DNA of 37,433 nt, from NCBI RefSeq assembly GCF_003428875.1, contig NZ_QQRS01000015.1, positions 1 to 37,433 of the forward strand, read 5' to 3'. The first letter of the stretch is position 1. Every line of letters begins with the position of its first letter. This stretch comes from Planomicrobium okeanokoites (GTDB lineage Bacteria > Bacillota > Bacilli > Bacillales_A > Planococcaceae). Positions 18,808-30,125 of the stretch are shown one piece after another. Position numbers and translations under genes: made by a program. The notes under the pieces were generated by a model. That model ran no database searches and was not told the DNA's origin. It worked only from the letters and a program-made list of their open reading frames with translations.

Positions 18808-20181
18808 CTATTTTTTCACGTTTAATTTTGAAGCATAACCATCTTTGTTTTCCTGGCGGGCACGCGCAATCGCCAGCGCGTCATTCGGCACGTCTTTGGA
18901 AATTGTCGAGCCTGCCGCAACATAAGAACCTTTGCCGATTGTTACCGGCGCAATAAGATTTGAATTGCACCCGATGAACGAATCATCTTCAATTTTCGTG
19001 ACATGTTTATTTTTACCGTCGTAATTGACTGTAATGGTACCGCAGCCGATATTGACGTTTGTTCCCACTTCCGCGTCGCCGATATAGCTCAGGTGTGAAA
19101 TTTTACTGCCATTGCCAAGTGCAGCTTTTTTCACTTCGACAAAATTGCCGATTTTGACTTTATTGCCAAGATTGCTCTCCGGACGGACGTGCGCAAATGG
19201 ACCAACAGTTGTATCCGTGCCGATCGAGCTGTTGTAGATTTCTGAAGAACGGATTTCTGTCCGGTCACCGATCGTGCTTGAAACGATACGGCTGTTGGAT
19301 GAAATGAAGCAATCTTCCCCGATGACCGTACGCCCTTCGATGATGACGTTCGGATAAAGGACCGTGTCAGCCCCGATTTCAGCTTCTGCACTGATATAAG
19401 TGGAAGCCGGATCGATGATGGAAACACCGTTACGCATATGTTTTTCAGCGATGCGCGCACGCATGATGCCTTCCGCCTGGCTGAGTGCCACACGGTCGTT
19501 GACACCAAGCGTCTCATCAAAGCTGTCTGTAGCATAAGCAGCGACAATTTCACTTTGCTTCTGAAGGATTTCGATAACATCCGGCAGGTAATATTCACCT
19601 TGGACGTTATCATTTGAAACCAGTTTCAGCGCTTCAAATAATGCTTCGTTGTCAAAGCAGTATGTGCCTGTGTTGATCTCTTTGACTAGCTGTTCATCTT
19701 GTGAAGCATCTTTTTGCTCCACGATTTTTGAAACCTGGCCATTGCCATCACGGATGATGCGGCCATAGCCAGCCGGATTGCCGGCGATTGCTGTAAGAAT
19801 AGTCGCTTTAGCTTCTGTCTCTTTATGATGATCCAGAAGTGACTGCATCGTTTCAGCACGTATCAACGGCGTATCTCCGCAAACAACCAAAGTCGTCCCC
19901 GGTTTGCCTTCAATCAATGAAGCTGCCTGCTGCACAGCGTGTGCTGTACCCAATTGCTCTTCCTGCAATGCGTATTCGCTGCTGTCGCCCAGCTGCTCCC
20001 GTACTTTTTCAGCTCCGTGTCCGACAATCGTAACGATTTTCTCAACACCCAGCTGTGAAACGTTTCCGGTTACATGCTCAACCATTGGCATGCCGCAAAC
20101 CGGATGCAAAACTTTATACAATTTCGATTTCATTCGCGTGCCTTGTCCGGCCGCAAGTATTACTGCATATGTACTCGTCAT
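18808..20181 (-). CDS. glmU: Bifunctional UDP-N-acetylglucosamine pyrophosphorylase / glucosamine-1-phosphate acetyltransferase
   Basis: GlmU makes UDP-GlcNAc for peptidoglycan and teichoic acids in two steps. The N-terminal nucleotidyltransferase domain begins [14 protein letters not shown]. The C-terminal left-handed beta-helix acetyltransferase is shown by hexapeptide repeats such as [11 protein letters not shown] and the [11 protein letters not shown] and [11 protein letters not shown] segments. I chose the ATG at 20181 (457 aa) because GGACGGAGG lies directly upstream; a TTG at 20214 is unlikely. It is the first gene of glmU-prs-ctc. The 590-nt gap before it has no gene and holds a repeat element. 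Confidence 0.96.
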   Translation of the reverse strand: MTSTYAVILAAGQGTRMKSKLYKVLHPVCGMPMVEHVTGNVSQLGVEKIVTIVGHGAEKVREQLGDSSEYALQEEQLGTAHAVQQAASLIEGKPGTTLVVCGDTPLIRAETMQSLLDHHKETEAKATILTAIAGNPAGYGRIIRDGNGQVSKIVEQKDASQDEQLVKEINTGTYCFDNEALFEALKLVSNDNVQGEYYLPDVIEILQKQSEIVAAYATDSFDETLGVNDRVALSQAEGIMRARIAEKHMRNGVSIIDPASTYISAEAEIGADTVLYPNVIIEGRTVIGEDCFISSNSRIVSSTIGDRTEIRSSEIYNSSIGTDTTVGPFAHVRPESNLGNKVKIGNFVEVKKAALGNGSKISHLSYIGDAEVGTNVNIGCGTITVNYDGKNKHVTKIEDDSFIGCNSNLIAPVTIGKGSYVAAGSTISKDVPNDALAIARARQENKDGYASKLNVKK

Positions 20182-20251
20182 GTATCCATCCTCCGTCCAT
20201 AAGATTTTGTTCAATTATTATCTATTCCGCAACGCGTCCGCGTCTGAGCGC

Positions 20252-20270
20252 AAAAAAAAGCCGTTACGGC
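20252..20270 (-). terminator. Weak terminator-like hairpin upstream of glmU
   Basis: GCCG/CGGC with a 3-nt loop, followed on the minus strand by eight T residues (20252-20259). The short stem makes this a weak candidate, but it would shield glmU from upstream transcription. Confidence 0.35.
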
Positions 20271-20471
20271 ATACTTTTTGCAGCGGCCTGCTGTGAACAA
20301 GCGCATGCATTTTCTCTCTATTAAGAAGCTTTTGCCCTTCGGCTTTCCGCTCCAATGACTTATTCCCCCACTGCAAACCCATGGGTCTGTTGTAAAAAAG
20401 CACAGACGTAAAAATGCAATTTACAATAGCGTAAGCTGCACCAATGATTCGGCTTTTCTTAACTATATCGG

Positions 20472-20494
20472 AAAAACCTTGATTTTTCAAGGTT
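20472..20494 (-). terminator. Terminator-like hairpin in the spoVG-glmU gap
   Basis: AACCTTG arms (20488-20494 and 20475-20481) with a 6-nt loop and a T run after the stem on the minus strand. No gene ends just upstream. Confidence 0.4.
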
Positions 20495-20510
20495 CGTGGC
20501 AGTGTGAAAA

Positions 20511-20640
20511 GAAAAGCGGAAACGGCCGATAAGCTCCGACAAGCATAAGACGATCCGGCGAAGCGGCATGTTTTCAGCCGCACAGCCGGAGTGGCTTATG
20601 ACTCGAGGAGTTGGCCGTTGGAGTCTGGACACAGAAAAGC
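20511..20640. repeat. Imperfectly palindromic repeat element in the spoVG-glmU gap
   Basis: About 130 bp that fold into one compound hairpin: AACGGCC (20521-20527) with 20613-20619, CATAAG (20544-20549) with 20595-20600, TCCGGC (20554-20559) with 20585-20590, and GCGGC (20563-20567) with 20577-20581. The ends read GAAAAGCGGA and ACACAGAAAAGCG. From memory, similar short palindromic intergenic repeats are scattered in many Bacillales genomes. A truncated relative occurs at 23419. The open frames across it look spurious. Confidence 0.6.
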
Positions 20641-20725
20641 GATGGCACCCCTTAAACTCTGAAGCACCGCGTAAGAATACATTGCCCACGCCTACCGCAT
20701 AAAGACCAGCCATTTTCTCTTCATA

Positions 20726-20758
20726 ATAAAAAGAGCCTGCATTCTGCTTCAGGCTCTT
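20726..20758 (-). terminator. spoVG terminator
   Basis: A 9-bp stem AAGAGCCTG (20731-20739 with 20750-20758) followed by TTTTTAT on the minus strand, 13 nt after the spoVG stop. Confidence 0.85.
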
Positions 20759-20771
20759 CTGTCTGTTAAAT

Positions 20772-21056
20772 TCATACGCCCGCTTCTTCAAACACGGGAT
20801 CATTCTCACTTTGTTCATAAGCAGCCAACACAGCTTGCTGAAGCTTACTTCGAGTACCTGAGTTAATCGGATGCGCTATATCTCTGAATTCGCCATCCGG
20901 AGTCCGCTTACTGGGCATCGCTACGAACAAGCCGTCATTTCCATCAATCACCCGAATATCATGTACAACAAACTCGTTGTCCAGGGTGATGGAAGCGATT
21001 GCTCTCATACGGCCATCCGTCTGAACCCGTCTCAACCTCACATCAGTTACTTCCAT
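20772..21056 (-). CDS. spoVG: RNA-binding regulator SpoVG
   Basis: SpoVG is a small, highly conserved nucleic-acid-binding regulator. In B. subtilis it affects septation and sporulation; in Staphylococcus and Listeria it affects capsule, virulence and RNA regulation, so its retention here does not imply sporulation. The 94-aa protein begins [17 protein letters not shown] and contains [19 protein letters not shown] and FRDIAHPI, all hallmarks. I chose the ATG at 21056, placed after GAGGTGA; an ATG six bases upstream is also possible. It is monocistronic between the ridA and spoVG terminators and has a sigma-H-type promoter. Confidence 0.95.
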   Translation of the reverse strand: MEVTDVRLRRVQTDGRMRAIASITLDNEFVVHDIRVIDGNDGLFVAMPSKRTPDGEFRDIAHPINSGTRSKLQQAVLAAYEQSENDPVFEEAGV

Positions 21057-21100
21057 TCTCATCACCTCTCCCCTAAGATGTTATTTTTGGAGCTTTTTAT

Positions 21101-21130
21101 GGTATTCGCTATTAAGGACTAATCTCCTTC
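21101..21130 (-). promoter_or_regulatory. Sigma-H-type promoter of spoVG
   Basis: GAAGGAGAT (21122-21130) and GCGAATACC (21101-21109) are 12 nt apart and fit the sigma-H consensus RNAGGAWWW / RNNGAATWW with one mismatch in the -35. I saw no good sigma-A promoter in this 145-nt gap. Confidence 0.55.
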
Positions 21131-21171
21131 AAAAATTACAAAATTTATTAGAATATTTTGTTTTTATGATA

Positions 21172-21202
21172 AAAAAATAAAACTGCCTGTAAAAGGCAGC
21201 TT
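21172..21202 (-). terminator. Terminator of ispE-purR-ridA
   Basis: AACTGCC (21181-21187) pairs with GGCAGCTT (21195-21202); the stem is followed on the minus strand by TTTTATTTTTTTAT. Confidence 0.8.
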
Positions 21203-21209
21203 CATTTCC

Positions 21210-21584
21210 TTACTTAACTTTCGCAATAACTTCTATTTCCACTTTCACATCTTTTGGCAAACGGGCCACTTCGACTGTTGAGCGTGCTGGTTTATGGTCG
21301 CCGAAATAAGAAGCATAAATTTCATTCAGTGCAGCAAAATCATTCATGTCCTTGATGAAAACAGTTGTTTTGATAACGTTATCCAGTGAAGAACCTGCTT
21401 CTGCCAAAACCGCTTTCAAATTGGCAAAGACCTGATGCGTCTGTTCGCCGATCGCATCCCCGGCAATCTCGCCAGCAGGCGTCAATGGAATCTGTCCCGA
21501 ACTATAGAACATGTCGCCTGACACCACACCTTGTGAATATGGGCCGATTGCGGCCGCTGCCTGATCAGTTGCTACATATTTCAT
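21210..21584 (-). CDS. ridA: RidA family enamine/imine deaminase (YabJ)
   Basis: RidA hydrolyses reactive 2-aminoacrylate and related enamines formed by PLP enzymes, protecting them from damage. The 124-aa protein has [22 protein letters not shown] near the N-terminus, an Arg in [13 protein letters not shown] that binds the substrate carboxylate, and a VEIEVIA end. I chose the ATG at 21584, at good distance from GGAGG and 2 nt after the purR stop. A TTG two codons earlier is unlikely. In B. subtilis yabJ follows purR and was linked to adenine-dependent purine repression. Confidence 0.95.
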   Translation of the reverse strand: MKYVATDQAAAAIGPYSQGVVSGDMFYSSGQIPLTPAGEIAGDAIGEQTHQVFANLKAVLAEAGSSLDNVIKTTVFIKDMNDFAALNEIYASYFGDHKPARSTVEVARLPKDVKVEIEVIAKVK

Positions 21585-21586
21585 AA

Positions 21587-22414
21587 TCAATAACCTCCAT
21601 CTGAGAAATAGTTTCCTTCTTGCAATTCAATCTTACGTTCTTTTTCGCTGACTTCGCGCAATTTAACAAGCGATAAATACTTTTCAACCAATTGTTCATC
21701 TTTATGTTCCGCTTCCACAAGAACTGCCACTCCAGCAAGCGTGCATTCGAATTCTTCAAGAAGATTCTTCATGCCGTTCATCGTGCCGCCGACCTTCATG
21801 AAATCATCGGTGATCAGCACACGCTGGCCGCTCTTCATGCTGCGCTTCGATAACACCATCGTCTGGATGCGCCGGGATGAACCCGATACATAATTGATGC
21901 TGACAGTGGAACCTTCGGTGACTTTGCTGTCCCTGCGCACGATAACGACCGGCACATTCAGATGGCGTGCAATGGCATGTGCAATCGGGATGCCTTTGGT
22001 CGCCACTGTCATGATGACGTCGATTTTCTCATGGGCAAACGCCGAGGCAAACACTTTGCCGACGCGGTTCATGATGTCTGGATTGCCCAGCACATCAGTC
22101 ATATACAAATAACCGCCAGGCAAAAGCCGCTCAGAATGGCTCAATTCGCTGATCAATTCCTGCATGATGGCTCTGATTTCCGGTTCCCGCAGTTTCGGAA
22201 TATATTTCACTCCCCCTGCAGCTCCCGGCACTGTAGCCAATAAACCGATGCCTTTTTGTTCAAACGTTTCTTTTACGATTCCCAGATCTTCACTGATGGA
22301 CGACTTAGCCGATTGATATAAATCGGAAAAATACGTCAGCGGAATCAATTTATGTGGATGCTCCAATAAGTAATGCGTCATGTCTACTAAACGTTCACTG
22401 CGTTTCCACTTCAT
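21587..22414 (-). CDS. purR: Purine operon repressor PurR
   Basis: PurR represses purine synthesis and transport genes at PurBoxes and is released by PRPP. The 275-aa protein has an N-terminal winged helix ([17 protein letters not shown]) fused to a phosphoribosyltransferase-like domain whose PRPP motif is [14 protein letters not shown], without catalytic activity in the family. AGGAG precedes the ATG. It lies 56 nt after ispE and is coupled to ridA. I could not identify a convincing PurBox in the short upstream gap. The nearby prs and hpt genes make or use its effector. Confidence 0.96.
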   Translation of the reverse strand: MKWKRSERLVDMTHYLLEHPHKLIPLTYFSDLYQSAKSSISEDLGIVKETFEQKGIGLLATVPGAAGGVKYIPKLREPEIRAIMQELISELSHSERLLPGGYLYMTDVLGNPDIMNRVGKVFASAFAHEKIDVIMTVATKGIPIAHAIARHLNVPVVIVRRDSKVTEGSTVSINYVSGSSRRIQTMVLSKRSMKSGQRVLITDDFMKVGGTMNGMKNLLEEFECTLAGVAVLVEAEHKDEQLVEKYLSLVKLREVSEKERKIELQEGNYFSDGGY

Positions 22415-22470
22415 TTTCCACTCTCCTGAACACGAATGATTTATAGAAAACTTACCATAATTATCCGTCT

Positions 22471-23334
22471 TTAAGCAAGTGGGTCCCGTTCGCCGACTAA
22501 TCTGACCGCATATACCTCCGCACAGAAGCCGCGCAGACCATTATAGATGCGCGGAATCCGCGCTTCCTGCTGCACCAACCCGAAGACAGTCGGACCGCTG
22601 CCGCTCATAAGCACTGCATCTGCACCGAACTTTTTCATCTGGTCTTTAATCTGTGCCACTTCGGGATACAAGGATAATGTGACGCTTTCCAGCGCATTGC
22701 CTAAATTCGCACAAACTCCGTCATAATCTTTATTTTCAATCGCTTCGATCATCTTTCCGGTATTCGGGTGCTCCGCTTTATTGACATCGAAGGCACCGTA
22801 GACTTCAGCAGTCGAAACACCGATTGTCGGCTTGGCAAGAATGACCCAGCAATTCGGCGGTGTCGGAAGCTGCTGGATGATTTCACCCCGGCCTTTTGCG
22901 AGCGCCGTCCCCCCGTAGACACAGAAAGCAACGTCTGACCCAATTTTCGTGCCCAGTTCCGCCAGCTCATCCAATGAAAGATTCAGCTTCCATAGCTTAT
23001 TCAAGCCTTTCAGTGTAGCGGCTGCGTCGCTGCTTCCACCTGCCAGTCCGGCAGCTACCGGAATCTGCTTATCGAGTTTGATGATGACACCTGATTTAAT
23101 ATGATAGGTATCTTTTAATAGTTTCGCTGCCTGATAGGCAAGATTGCGCGAATCATTCGGCACAAAGCGATCGGCTGATTCTATGTGGATGCCGCGTTCG
23201 GTTTCCATCAGCCCGATGCGGTCTGCAAGATCCACAGTAGTCATGATCATTTCGACCTCATGGTAATTGTCCGGTCTTTTATGTAGTACATCTAATGTTA
23301 AATTGATTTTGGCAGGTGCCTTCACATAGAGCAT
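22471..23334 (-). CDS. ispE: 4-diphosphocytidyl-2-C-methyl-D-erythritol kinase
   Basis: IspE phosphorylates CDP-methylerythritol in the MEP pathway to isoprenoids, including the undecaprenyl carrier. The 287-aa protein is a GHMP kinase: [12 protein letters not shown] at the N-terminus, the glycine-rich ATP loop [15 protein letters not shown] in the middle and [11 protein letters not shown] near the C-terminus. I prefer the ATG at 23334, 9 nt from AGGAG; a GTG at 23340 is only 3 nt from that site. It is transcribed with purR and ridA. sspF, its upstream neighbour in spore formers, is absent. Confidence 0.95.
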   Translation of the reverse strand: MLYVKAPAKINLTLDVLHKRPDNYHEVEMIMTTVDLADRIGLMETERGIHIESADRFVPNDSRNLAYQAAKLLKDTYHIKSGVIIKLDKQIPVAAGLAGGSSDAAATLKGLNKLWKLNLSLDELAELGTKIGSDVAFCVYGGTALAKGRGEIIQQLPTPPNCWVILAKPTIGVSTAEVYGAFDVNKAEHPNTGKMIEAIENKDYDGVCANLGNALESVTLSLYPEVAQIKDQMKKFGADAVLMSGSGPTVFGLVQQEARIPRIYNGLRGFCAEVYAVRLVGERDPLA

Positions 23335-23368
23335 CTCCACTGTCTCCTTTTATAATCTGATGAAAACT

Positions 23369-23377
23369 ATTTTAACA
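23369..23377 (-). promoter_or_regulatory. Extended -10 promoter of ispE
   Basis: TGTTAAAAT on the minus strand is an extended -10 element (TAAAAT at 23369-23374) with no good -35. It places the start about 28 nt before the ispE ATG. A 7-bp inverted repeat TGCCAAA (23380-23386 with 23399-23405) flanks its upstream side. Confidence 0.45.
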
Positions 23378-23418
23378 CATGCCAAAGGATTCGGGAGTTT
23401 TTGGCAAAAGAAAGAAAC

Positions 23419-23445
23419 GAAAAGCGGAAGCACCCGGTTAGCCCC
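23419..23445. repeat. Truncated copy of the palindromic repeat element
   Basis: These 27 nt match the left end of the element at 20511-20537 at 21 of 27 positions in the same orientation, including an identical first 11 nt GAAAAGCGGAA. The rest of the element is not present. It lies in the gene-free gap of about 230 nt between veg and ispE, where sspF is found in spore formers. Confidence 0.5.
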
Positions 23446-23501
23446 AATACTAAAATACTTTCAAAATCAACTTAACTTCAAAGGCGGCATTTTAAACAAA
23501 C

Positions 23502-23541
23502 AAAAAACCCACACACTGCCGAAGCCGGCAAAGCATAGGTT
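23502..23541 (-). terminator. veg terminator
   Basis: On the minus strand an AACC/GGGTT outer stem and a TGCCG/CGGCA inner stem with a 4-nt loop precede a run of six T residues. The stem is interrupted, so its strength is uncertain. Confidence 0.6.
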
Positions 23542-23566
23542 ACAAAAAAATATAGATATAGTTCGA

Positions 23567-23830
23567 TTATTTAACGACCAAAGCGTCTTCTGTTCCTTCA
23601 TACACAGTGATTTCCACTGCTTCTGTCAGGATGTCCGCGTAGCTGTAGGACACTCTTTCAAATGCATGTTCATCTTGATCTAACTCAATTACGAACACGG
23701 AGTGATATGTTTCGCGCAGGATTCCGGCACGTTCGACCGTTTTCTTGCGACCTCCGTTTGCTTTCAACAGCAATCGTTTCCCTAAATGCAAATCCAACGA
23801 CTTCTTGATATCCGCCAAAGTTTTGGGCAT
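23567..23830 (-). CDS. veg: Veg protein (DUF1021), biofilm-associated
   Basis: Veg is a small protein found throughout Firmicutes. In B. subtilis it stimulates biofilm formation, apparently by interfering with SinR; the mechanism is not settled. The 87-aa product begins [13 protein letters not shown] and has the conserved [15 protein letters not shown] and [16 protein letters not shown] segments. GAGGTG precedes the ATG. It is monocistronic, with two strong tandem promoters and an inverted repeat that includes the start codon. Its usual neighbours yabG and sspF are missing on either side. Confidence 0.93.
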   Translation of the reverse strand: MPKTLADIKKSLDLHLGKRLLLKANGGRKKTVERAGILRETYHSVFVIELDQDEHAFERVSYSYADILTEAVEITVYEGTEDALVVK

Positions 23831-23877
23831 TTTGTCTACACCTCACTATAAATAAACCTTACTACAAAATGCCCAAA
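23822..23877 (-). promoter_or_regulatory. Inverted repeat that can sequester the veg start codon
   Basis: A perfect 14-bp inverted repeat: TTTGGGCATTTTGT at 23822-23835 and its complement at 23864-23877. In minus-strand RNA the 3' arm is ACAAAATGCCCAAA, containing the veg ATG and codons 2-3, and the GAGGTG site lies in the 28-nt loop. The 5' arm lies in the spacer of the proximal promoter. Confidence 0.7.
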
Positions 23878-23884
23878 TTGTCAA
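23856..23884 (-). promoter_or_regulatory. Proximal sigma-A promoter of veg (P2)
   Basis: Perfect TTGACA (23879-23884), 17-nt spacer, TAAGGT (23856-23861). The predicted start near 23849 gives a leader of about 20 nt that lacks the 5' arm of the hairpin. Confidence 0.75.
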
Positions 23885-23895
23885 ATAAATTTTTA

Positions 23896-23924
23896 ATTTT
23901 AGCTCGGAATCCGCTTGGTGTCAA
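23896..23924 (-). promoter_or_regulatory. Distal sigma-A promoter of veg (P1)
   Basis: Perfect TTGACA (23919-23924), 17-nt spacer, TAAAAT (23896-23901), exactly 40 bp upstream of P2. Its transcript, starting near 23889, includes both arms of the hairpin. Confidence 0.75.
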
Positions 23925-23990
23925 TATTTATTTATCCGAAATACCCTTTTTTATTCGAGTTGTGCCGGTTTTTCAACAGAATGATGGAAA

Positions 23991-25426
<1,436 letters not shown>

Positions 25427-25458
25427 CAGTTGTTCCTCGTTTCAAAACTTTTTGTTTT

Positions 25459-25488
25459 AGTTTACCGCGTTCCGGCTAAACATGTAAA
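25459..25488 (-). promoter_or_regulatory. Sigma-A promoter of rnmV-rsmA
   Basis: TTTACA (25483-25488), 18-nt spacer, TAAACT (25459-25464). The -35 lies in the U tract of the preceding terminator. Confidence 0.55.
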
Positions 25489-25517
25489 AAGCTTTCCCGG
25501 GCTGCCCCGGGAAAGCT
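25486..25517 (-). terminator. Terminator of the G5/3D-domain gene
   Basis: AGCTTTCCCGGG (25490-25501) pairs with 25506-25517 over 12 bp around a 4-nt loop, followed by TTTTT on the minus strand. It starts 14 nt after the stop codon. Confidence 0.9.
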
Positions 25518-25531
25518 TTCCAATTTCTTCA

Positions 25532-26839
25532 TTAATCCAGAATTTTGATTTTCACTTGCTGGCGGCCAAATGCCAAAGCCGCAGAGCGGTCCGCCATGAA
25601 GATATCGATTTTGTTGCCTTTGATTGCACCGCCGGTATCGCCAGCGATTGCATGGCCATATCCTTCAACCCATACTTTCGAGCCGAGCGGAATAACGGAA
25701 GGGTCAACTGCGATCACTTTCAAGTGCGGGTTCGCTTTCAAGTTGATGCCTGTTGCAGTGATGCCTGAGCAGCCTGTGCATGAAGCCGTATAAGCAGTTG
25801 CCGAAACGTAGAATTCACGGCTGCTTGATGGTTCACTGCTTTGAACTGGTGCTGCAGTTTTTGTTGTTTTAGTCGATGTTGCTGCCGGCTGTGGTGCTGC
25901 CGCTTTTTTCGGAGCAGGAGCTGCCGCTGTTGTATCATTTCCACGGGAAACACTTGCGACAACAGTTTTCGTTCCGACTGCTACTACTTGTTTCTTCGCT
26001 TCTTTGATGACTTTCTCGCCTTTAAGTTCACGTTTTACTTCTTTGCCGTTTTCCATGACAACTTCGTAAGTCTTTTCTACAAGACCTTCTTCGCCTTTTT
26101 GGACTACTTTTTCAGATCCTTTCAAAAGAGAGGAATCTTTCTTCGTTTCCTTGGCGAATTTCACTGAATCTTCCACTACATCGGTGACCTTTTCTACACG
26201 AACAACTTTAACTTCAGATCCGGGAAGGATTAATTCATCCATATCTTTTTCTACGCGATCAAGATCGCTCAAAGTGATTTTATGCTGTTTTAAAAAGTCA
26301 GCGACCGTAGTCGAAGTGGACCATACTTTCTTTTCTTCCAGTCCATCAAAGATTGTCACTTCATAAGCTTTTTCAACAGAAATAGCTGTGTTTGCATCTA
26401 CTTCTTCGTTTAACGCAGGTGTTACTTTATCGTGTTCAGTGATTTCAATTTCCGCTTTAGCCAGAATATCTTCGACTGTATTCGAAGTTGTCCAGGCTGA
26501 TGTCGGTTTGCCATCCACTGTTATCGTGAATTGGTCGGCTTCCGTCCATTCAATCACGATATCTTTGTCGATTGAAGCTTCTGCTGTATGGCTTAAATAG
26601 TCATCCTGCCCTACTTCGATTGACTGTTCCGCAAGAAATGCCCCGACAGTTTCAGCGTGGGTTTTGACTTCTTCTTTTTCGCCATTGGAAATCATCGTGA
26701 CCGTGTTTTTCGTACCTTCATAAATTGCGAAAGCCATAACCGCCGCAAACATCAGCACCGTAGCCAACGTGATGATCACTGATTTCTTTTTGGATGTTTT
26801 TATTGTTGAATAATTATTATCCTCGTCTTCTTTCGTCAA
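25532..26839 (-). CDS. yabE: Cell-wall protein with DUF348, G5 and 3D domains (YabE, Rpf-like)
   Basis: The protein has a short cytoplasmic N-terminus, one membrane helix (SVIITLATVLMFAAVMAFAI), three DUF348 repeats, a G5 domain (EKVVQKGEEGLVEKTYEV), a Lys/Ala/Pro/Thr-rich linker and a C-terminal 3D domain with ATAYTAS, SVIPLGSKVWV and the Asp-rich GDTGGAIKG...DIF core. The 3D/MltA-type domain is a lytic transglycosylase fold, and relatives act as peptidoglycan hydrolases or resuscitation-promoting factors. I chose the TTG at 26839 (435 aa), 8 nt from AGGAGG. The in-frame GTG at 26860 overlaps that site and falls at the predicted transcription start. Activity is inferred. Confidence 0.88.
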   Translation of the reverse strand: MTKEDEDNNYSTIKTSKKKSVIITLATVLMFAAVMAFAIYEGTKNTVTMISNGEKEEVKTHAETVGAFLAEQSIEVGQDDYLSHTAEASIDKDIVIEWTEADQFTITVDGKPTSAWTTSNTVEDILAKAEIEITEHDKVTPALNEEVDANTAISVEKAYEVTIFDGLEEKKVWSTSTTVADFLKQHKITLSDLDRVEKDMDELILPGSEVKVVRVEKVTDVVEDSVKFAKETKKDSSLLKGSEKVVQKGEEGLVEKTYEVVMENGKEVKRELKGEKVIKEAKKQVVAVGTKTVVASVSRGNDTTAAAPAPKKAAAPQPAATSTKTTKTAAPVQSSEPSSSREFYVSATAYTASCTGCSGITATGINLKANPHLKVIAVDPSVIPLGSKVWVEGYGHAIAGDTGGAIKGNKIDIFMADRSAALAFGRQQVKIKILD

Positions 26840-26867
26840 ATGTAACTCCTCCTCATTCACCTGTGTG

Positions 26868-26897
26868 ATTATATAGACTCATTTAGTTGCATGTCAA
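26868..26897 (-). promoter_or_regulatory. Consensus sigma-A promoter of yabE
   Basis: Perfect TTGACA (26892-26897) and perfect TATAAT (26868-26873) with an 18-nt spacer. The start near 26861 leaves a leader of only about 20 nt and so decides for the TTG start codon. Confidence 0.8.
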
Positions 26898-26926
26898 TTA
26901 GAACGGTTTTCAGCCATTCTTTCTCT

Positions 26927-27694
26927 TTAGTTCAATTTAAAGAATCTTTCAGCGTTTTTTGTGGTGATTTTTGCCACTTCTTCCACCGGCAAATCCTTCA
27001 AGCGGGCAATCTCTTCCGCCACCAGCGTTACGTATGAAGGTTCATTGCGTTTTCCGCGGTAAGGGTGAGGCGCAAGATAAGGCGCATCCGTTTCAATCAA
27101 AAGATGTTCGAGTGGAATCTGTGCTGCGACTTCCTTAGGCTTTTTGGCATTCTTGAATGTGACCGGTCCGCCAAGTGAAATCATGAAATTCATGTCGATG
27201 CTGATCTGGGCCGTTTCGACGCTCCCGCCGAAACAATGCATGATACCGCCGACTTCCGCCGCATTTTCCTCTTTCAGGATGCTGAGGACATCTTCTGTCG
27301 CGTCCCGGTTATGGATGATGATCGGCAGCTCCAGCTTTTTCGCCAGCCGAATCTGCTTGCGGAATACTTCCTGCTGGATGTCCTTGGGCGATTTGTCCCA
27401 ATGATAGTCCAGGCCTGTTTCTCCGATGCCGACGACTTTCGGATGTGCCGACAGCTCTTCGATCCATGTCAAATCTTCATCCGTACAATCAACCGCATCA
27501 ACCGGATGCCAGCCGATCACCGCATAAAGGAAATCGTATTCTTCTATTAATGCCATGGCACGTTCAATCGTTTTGCGATCAAAACCGATGACAATCATTT
27601 TTGTAACATTGTTTTCTAATGCGCGTTCGATGACTTCTTTCAAGTCATCGTCGTATTGGTCAGCATTTAAATGTACGTGAGTATCAATAAACAT
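26927..27694 (-). CDS. tatD: TatD family metal-dependent hydrolase
   Basis: TatD proteins are TIM-barrel metal-dependent nucleases, reported as 3'-5' DNases with roles in DNA repair or degradation. The 255-aa protein has the first metal motif MFIDTHVHLN, then GIGETGLDYHWD, IIHNRDATEDV, GIMHCFGGS and LIETDAPYLAP, giving the full His/Glu/Asp set. I chose the ATG at 27694 because AAGGAG lies 8 nt upstream; the frame stays open 59 codons further but without signals. It lies between the G5/3D-domain gene and metG and appears to have its own promoter. Confidence 0.94.
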   Translation of the reverse strand: MFIDTHVHLNADQYDDDLKEVIERALENNVTKMIVIGFDRKTIERAMALIEEYDFLYAVIGWHPVDAVDCTDEDLTWIEELSAHPKVVGIGETGLDYHWDKSPKDIQQEVFRKQIRLAKKLELPIIIHNRDATEDVLSILKEENAAEVGGIMHCFGGSVETAQISIDMNFMISLGGPVTFKNAKKPKEVAAQIPLEHLLIETDAPYLAPHPYRGKRNEPSYVTLVAEEIARLKDLPVEEVAKITTKNAERFFKLN

Positions 27695-27765
27695 ATGCAT
27701 TCTCCTTACGCTAAGCTTTATTTTATCCGTAATCTTCATTTCTTTCTTCTCAGTAATATTACATT

Positions 27766-27796
27766 TGTATAACAAAACATCTTTTTTGCATGACAA
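27766..27796 (-). promoter_or_regulatory. Candidate promoter of tatD
   Basis: Extended -10 TGTTATACA (TATACA at 27766-27771) with TTGTCA (27791-27796) at a long 19-nt spacer. The 190-nt gap between metG and tatD holds only this and the metG terminator. Confidence 0.4.
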
Positions 27797-27837
27797 ATTG
27801 CCTGTAATCCATCCAGAAAAGACTGCAAAATTCACCA

Positions 27838-27871
27838 TAATAAAAATAGCCCGCTCAGTCAAGCGGACCAT
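27838..27871 (-). terminator. metG terminator
   Basis: A stem of about 10 bp with G-U pairs (27862-27871 with 27846-27855), including CCGCT/AGCGG, followed by TATTTTTA on the minus strand. Confidence 0.75.
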
Positions 27872-27885
27872 CTTATGATAAGGGT

Positions 27886-29906
<2,021 letters not shown>

Positions 29907-29978
29907 TCTTTCAATCCTAGAGGTTCAAAGGTATTTTTTGTCAAAATATTATATCTAAAAATTCTGTTTATTTTTACC

Positions 29979-29993
29979 AATTGTCGAATTTTG
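29979..29993 (+). repeat. Distal copy of a 15-bp repeat holding a Spo0A box
   Basis: AATTGTCGAATTTTG here is identical to 30124-30138. It contains TTGTCGAA, the Spo0A-box consensus. It lies 145 bp upstream of the promoter-proximal copy, inside the 331-nt abrB-metG gap, which otherwise holds only the divergent promoters. Confidence 0.6.
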
Positions 29994-30077
29994 CCCTTTT
30001 AAAGCACTTCTTTTTAAAGATTTCAATAATATATGTCATAAATTATGGTATTTCATTATAAATCCGATAGTTTTATG

Positions 30078-30106
30078 TTGACCTGGAAGAAAGGAGTTGG
30101 TATGAT
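30078..30106 (+). promoter_or_regulatory. Sigma-A promoter of abrB
   Basis: TTGACC (30078-30083), 17-nt spacer, TATGAT (30101-30106). The start near 30113 gives a leader of about 60 nt containing the Spo0A boxes. Confidence 0.7.
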
Positions 30107-30125
30107 TTATGACAGGAAGTGGTAA

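Noticed and set aside
20218..20583. Minus-strand open frame of 121 codons in the spoVG-glmU gap
   Set aside because: Its start lies within the palindromic repeat and it has no ribosome-binding site or recognisable domain. It looks like a spurious frame created by the repeat.
22415..22470. PurBox upstream of purR
   Set aside because: Only a weak partial match to CCGAACWWT was seen, with no second box at the usual spacing.
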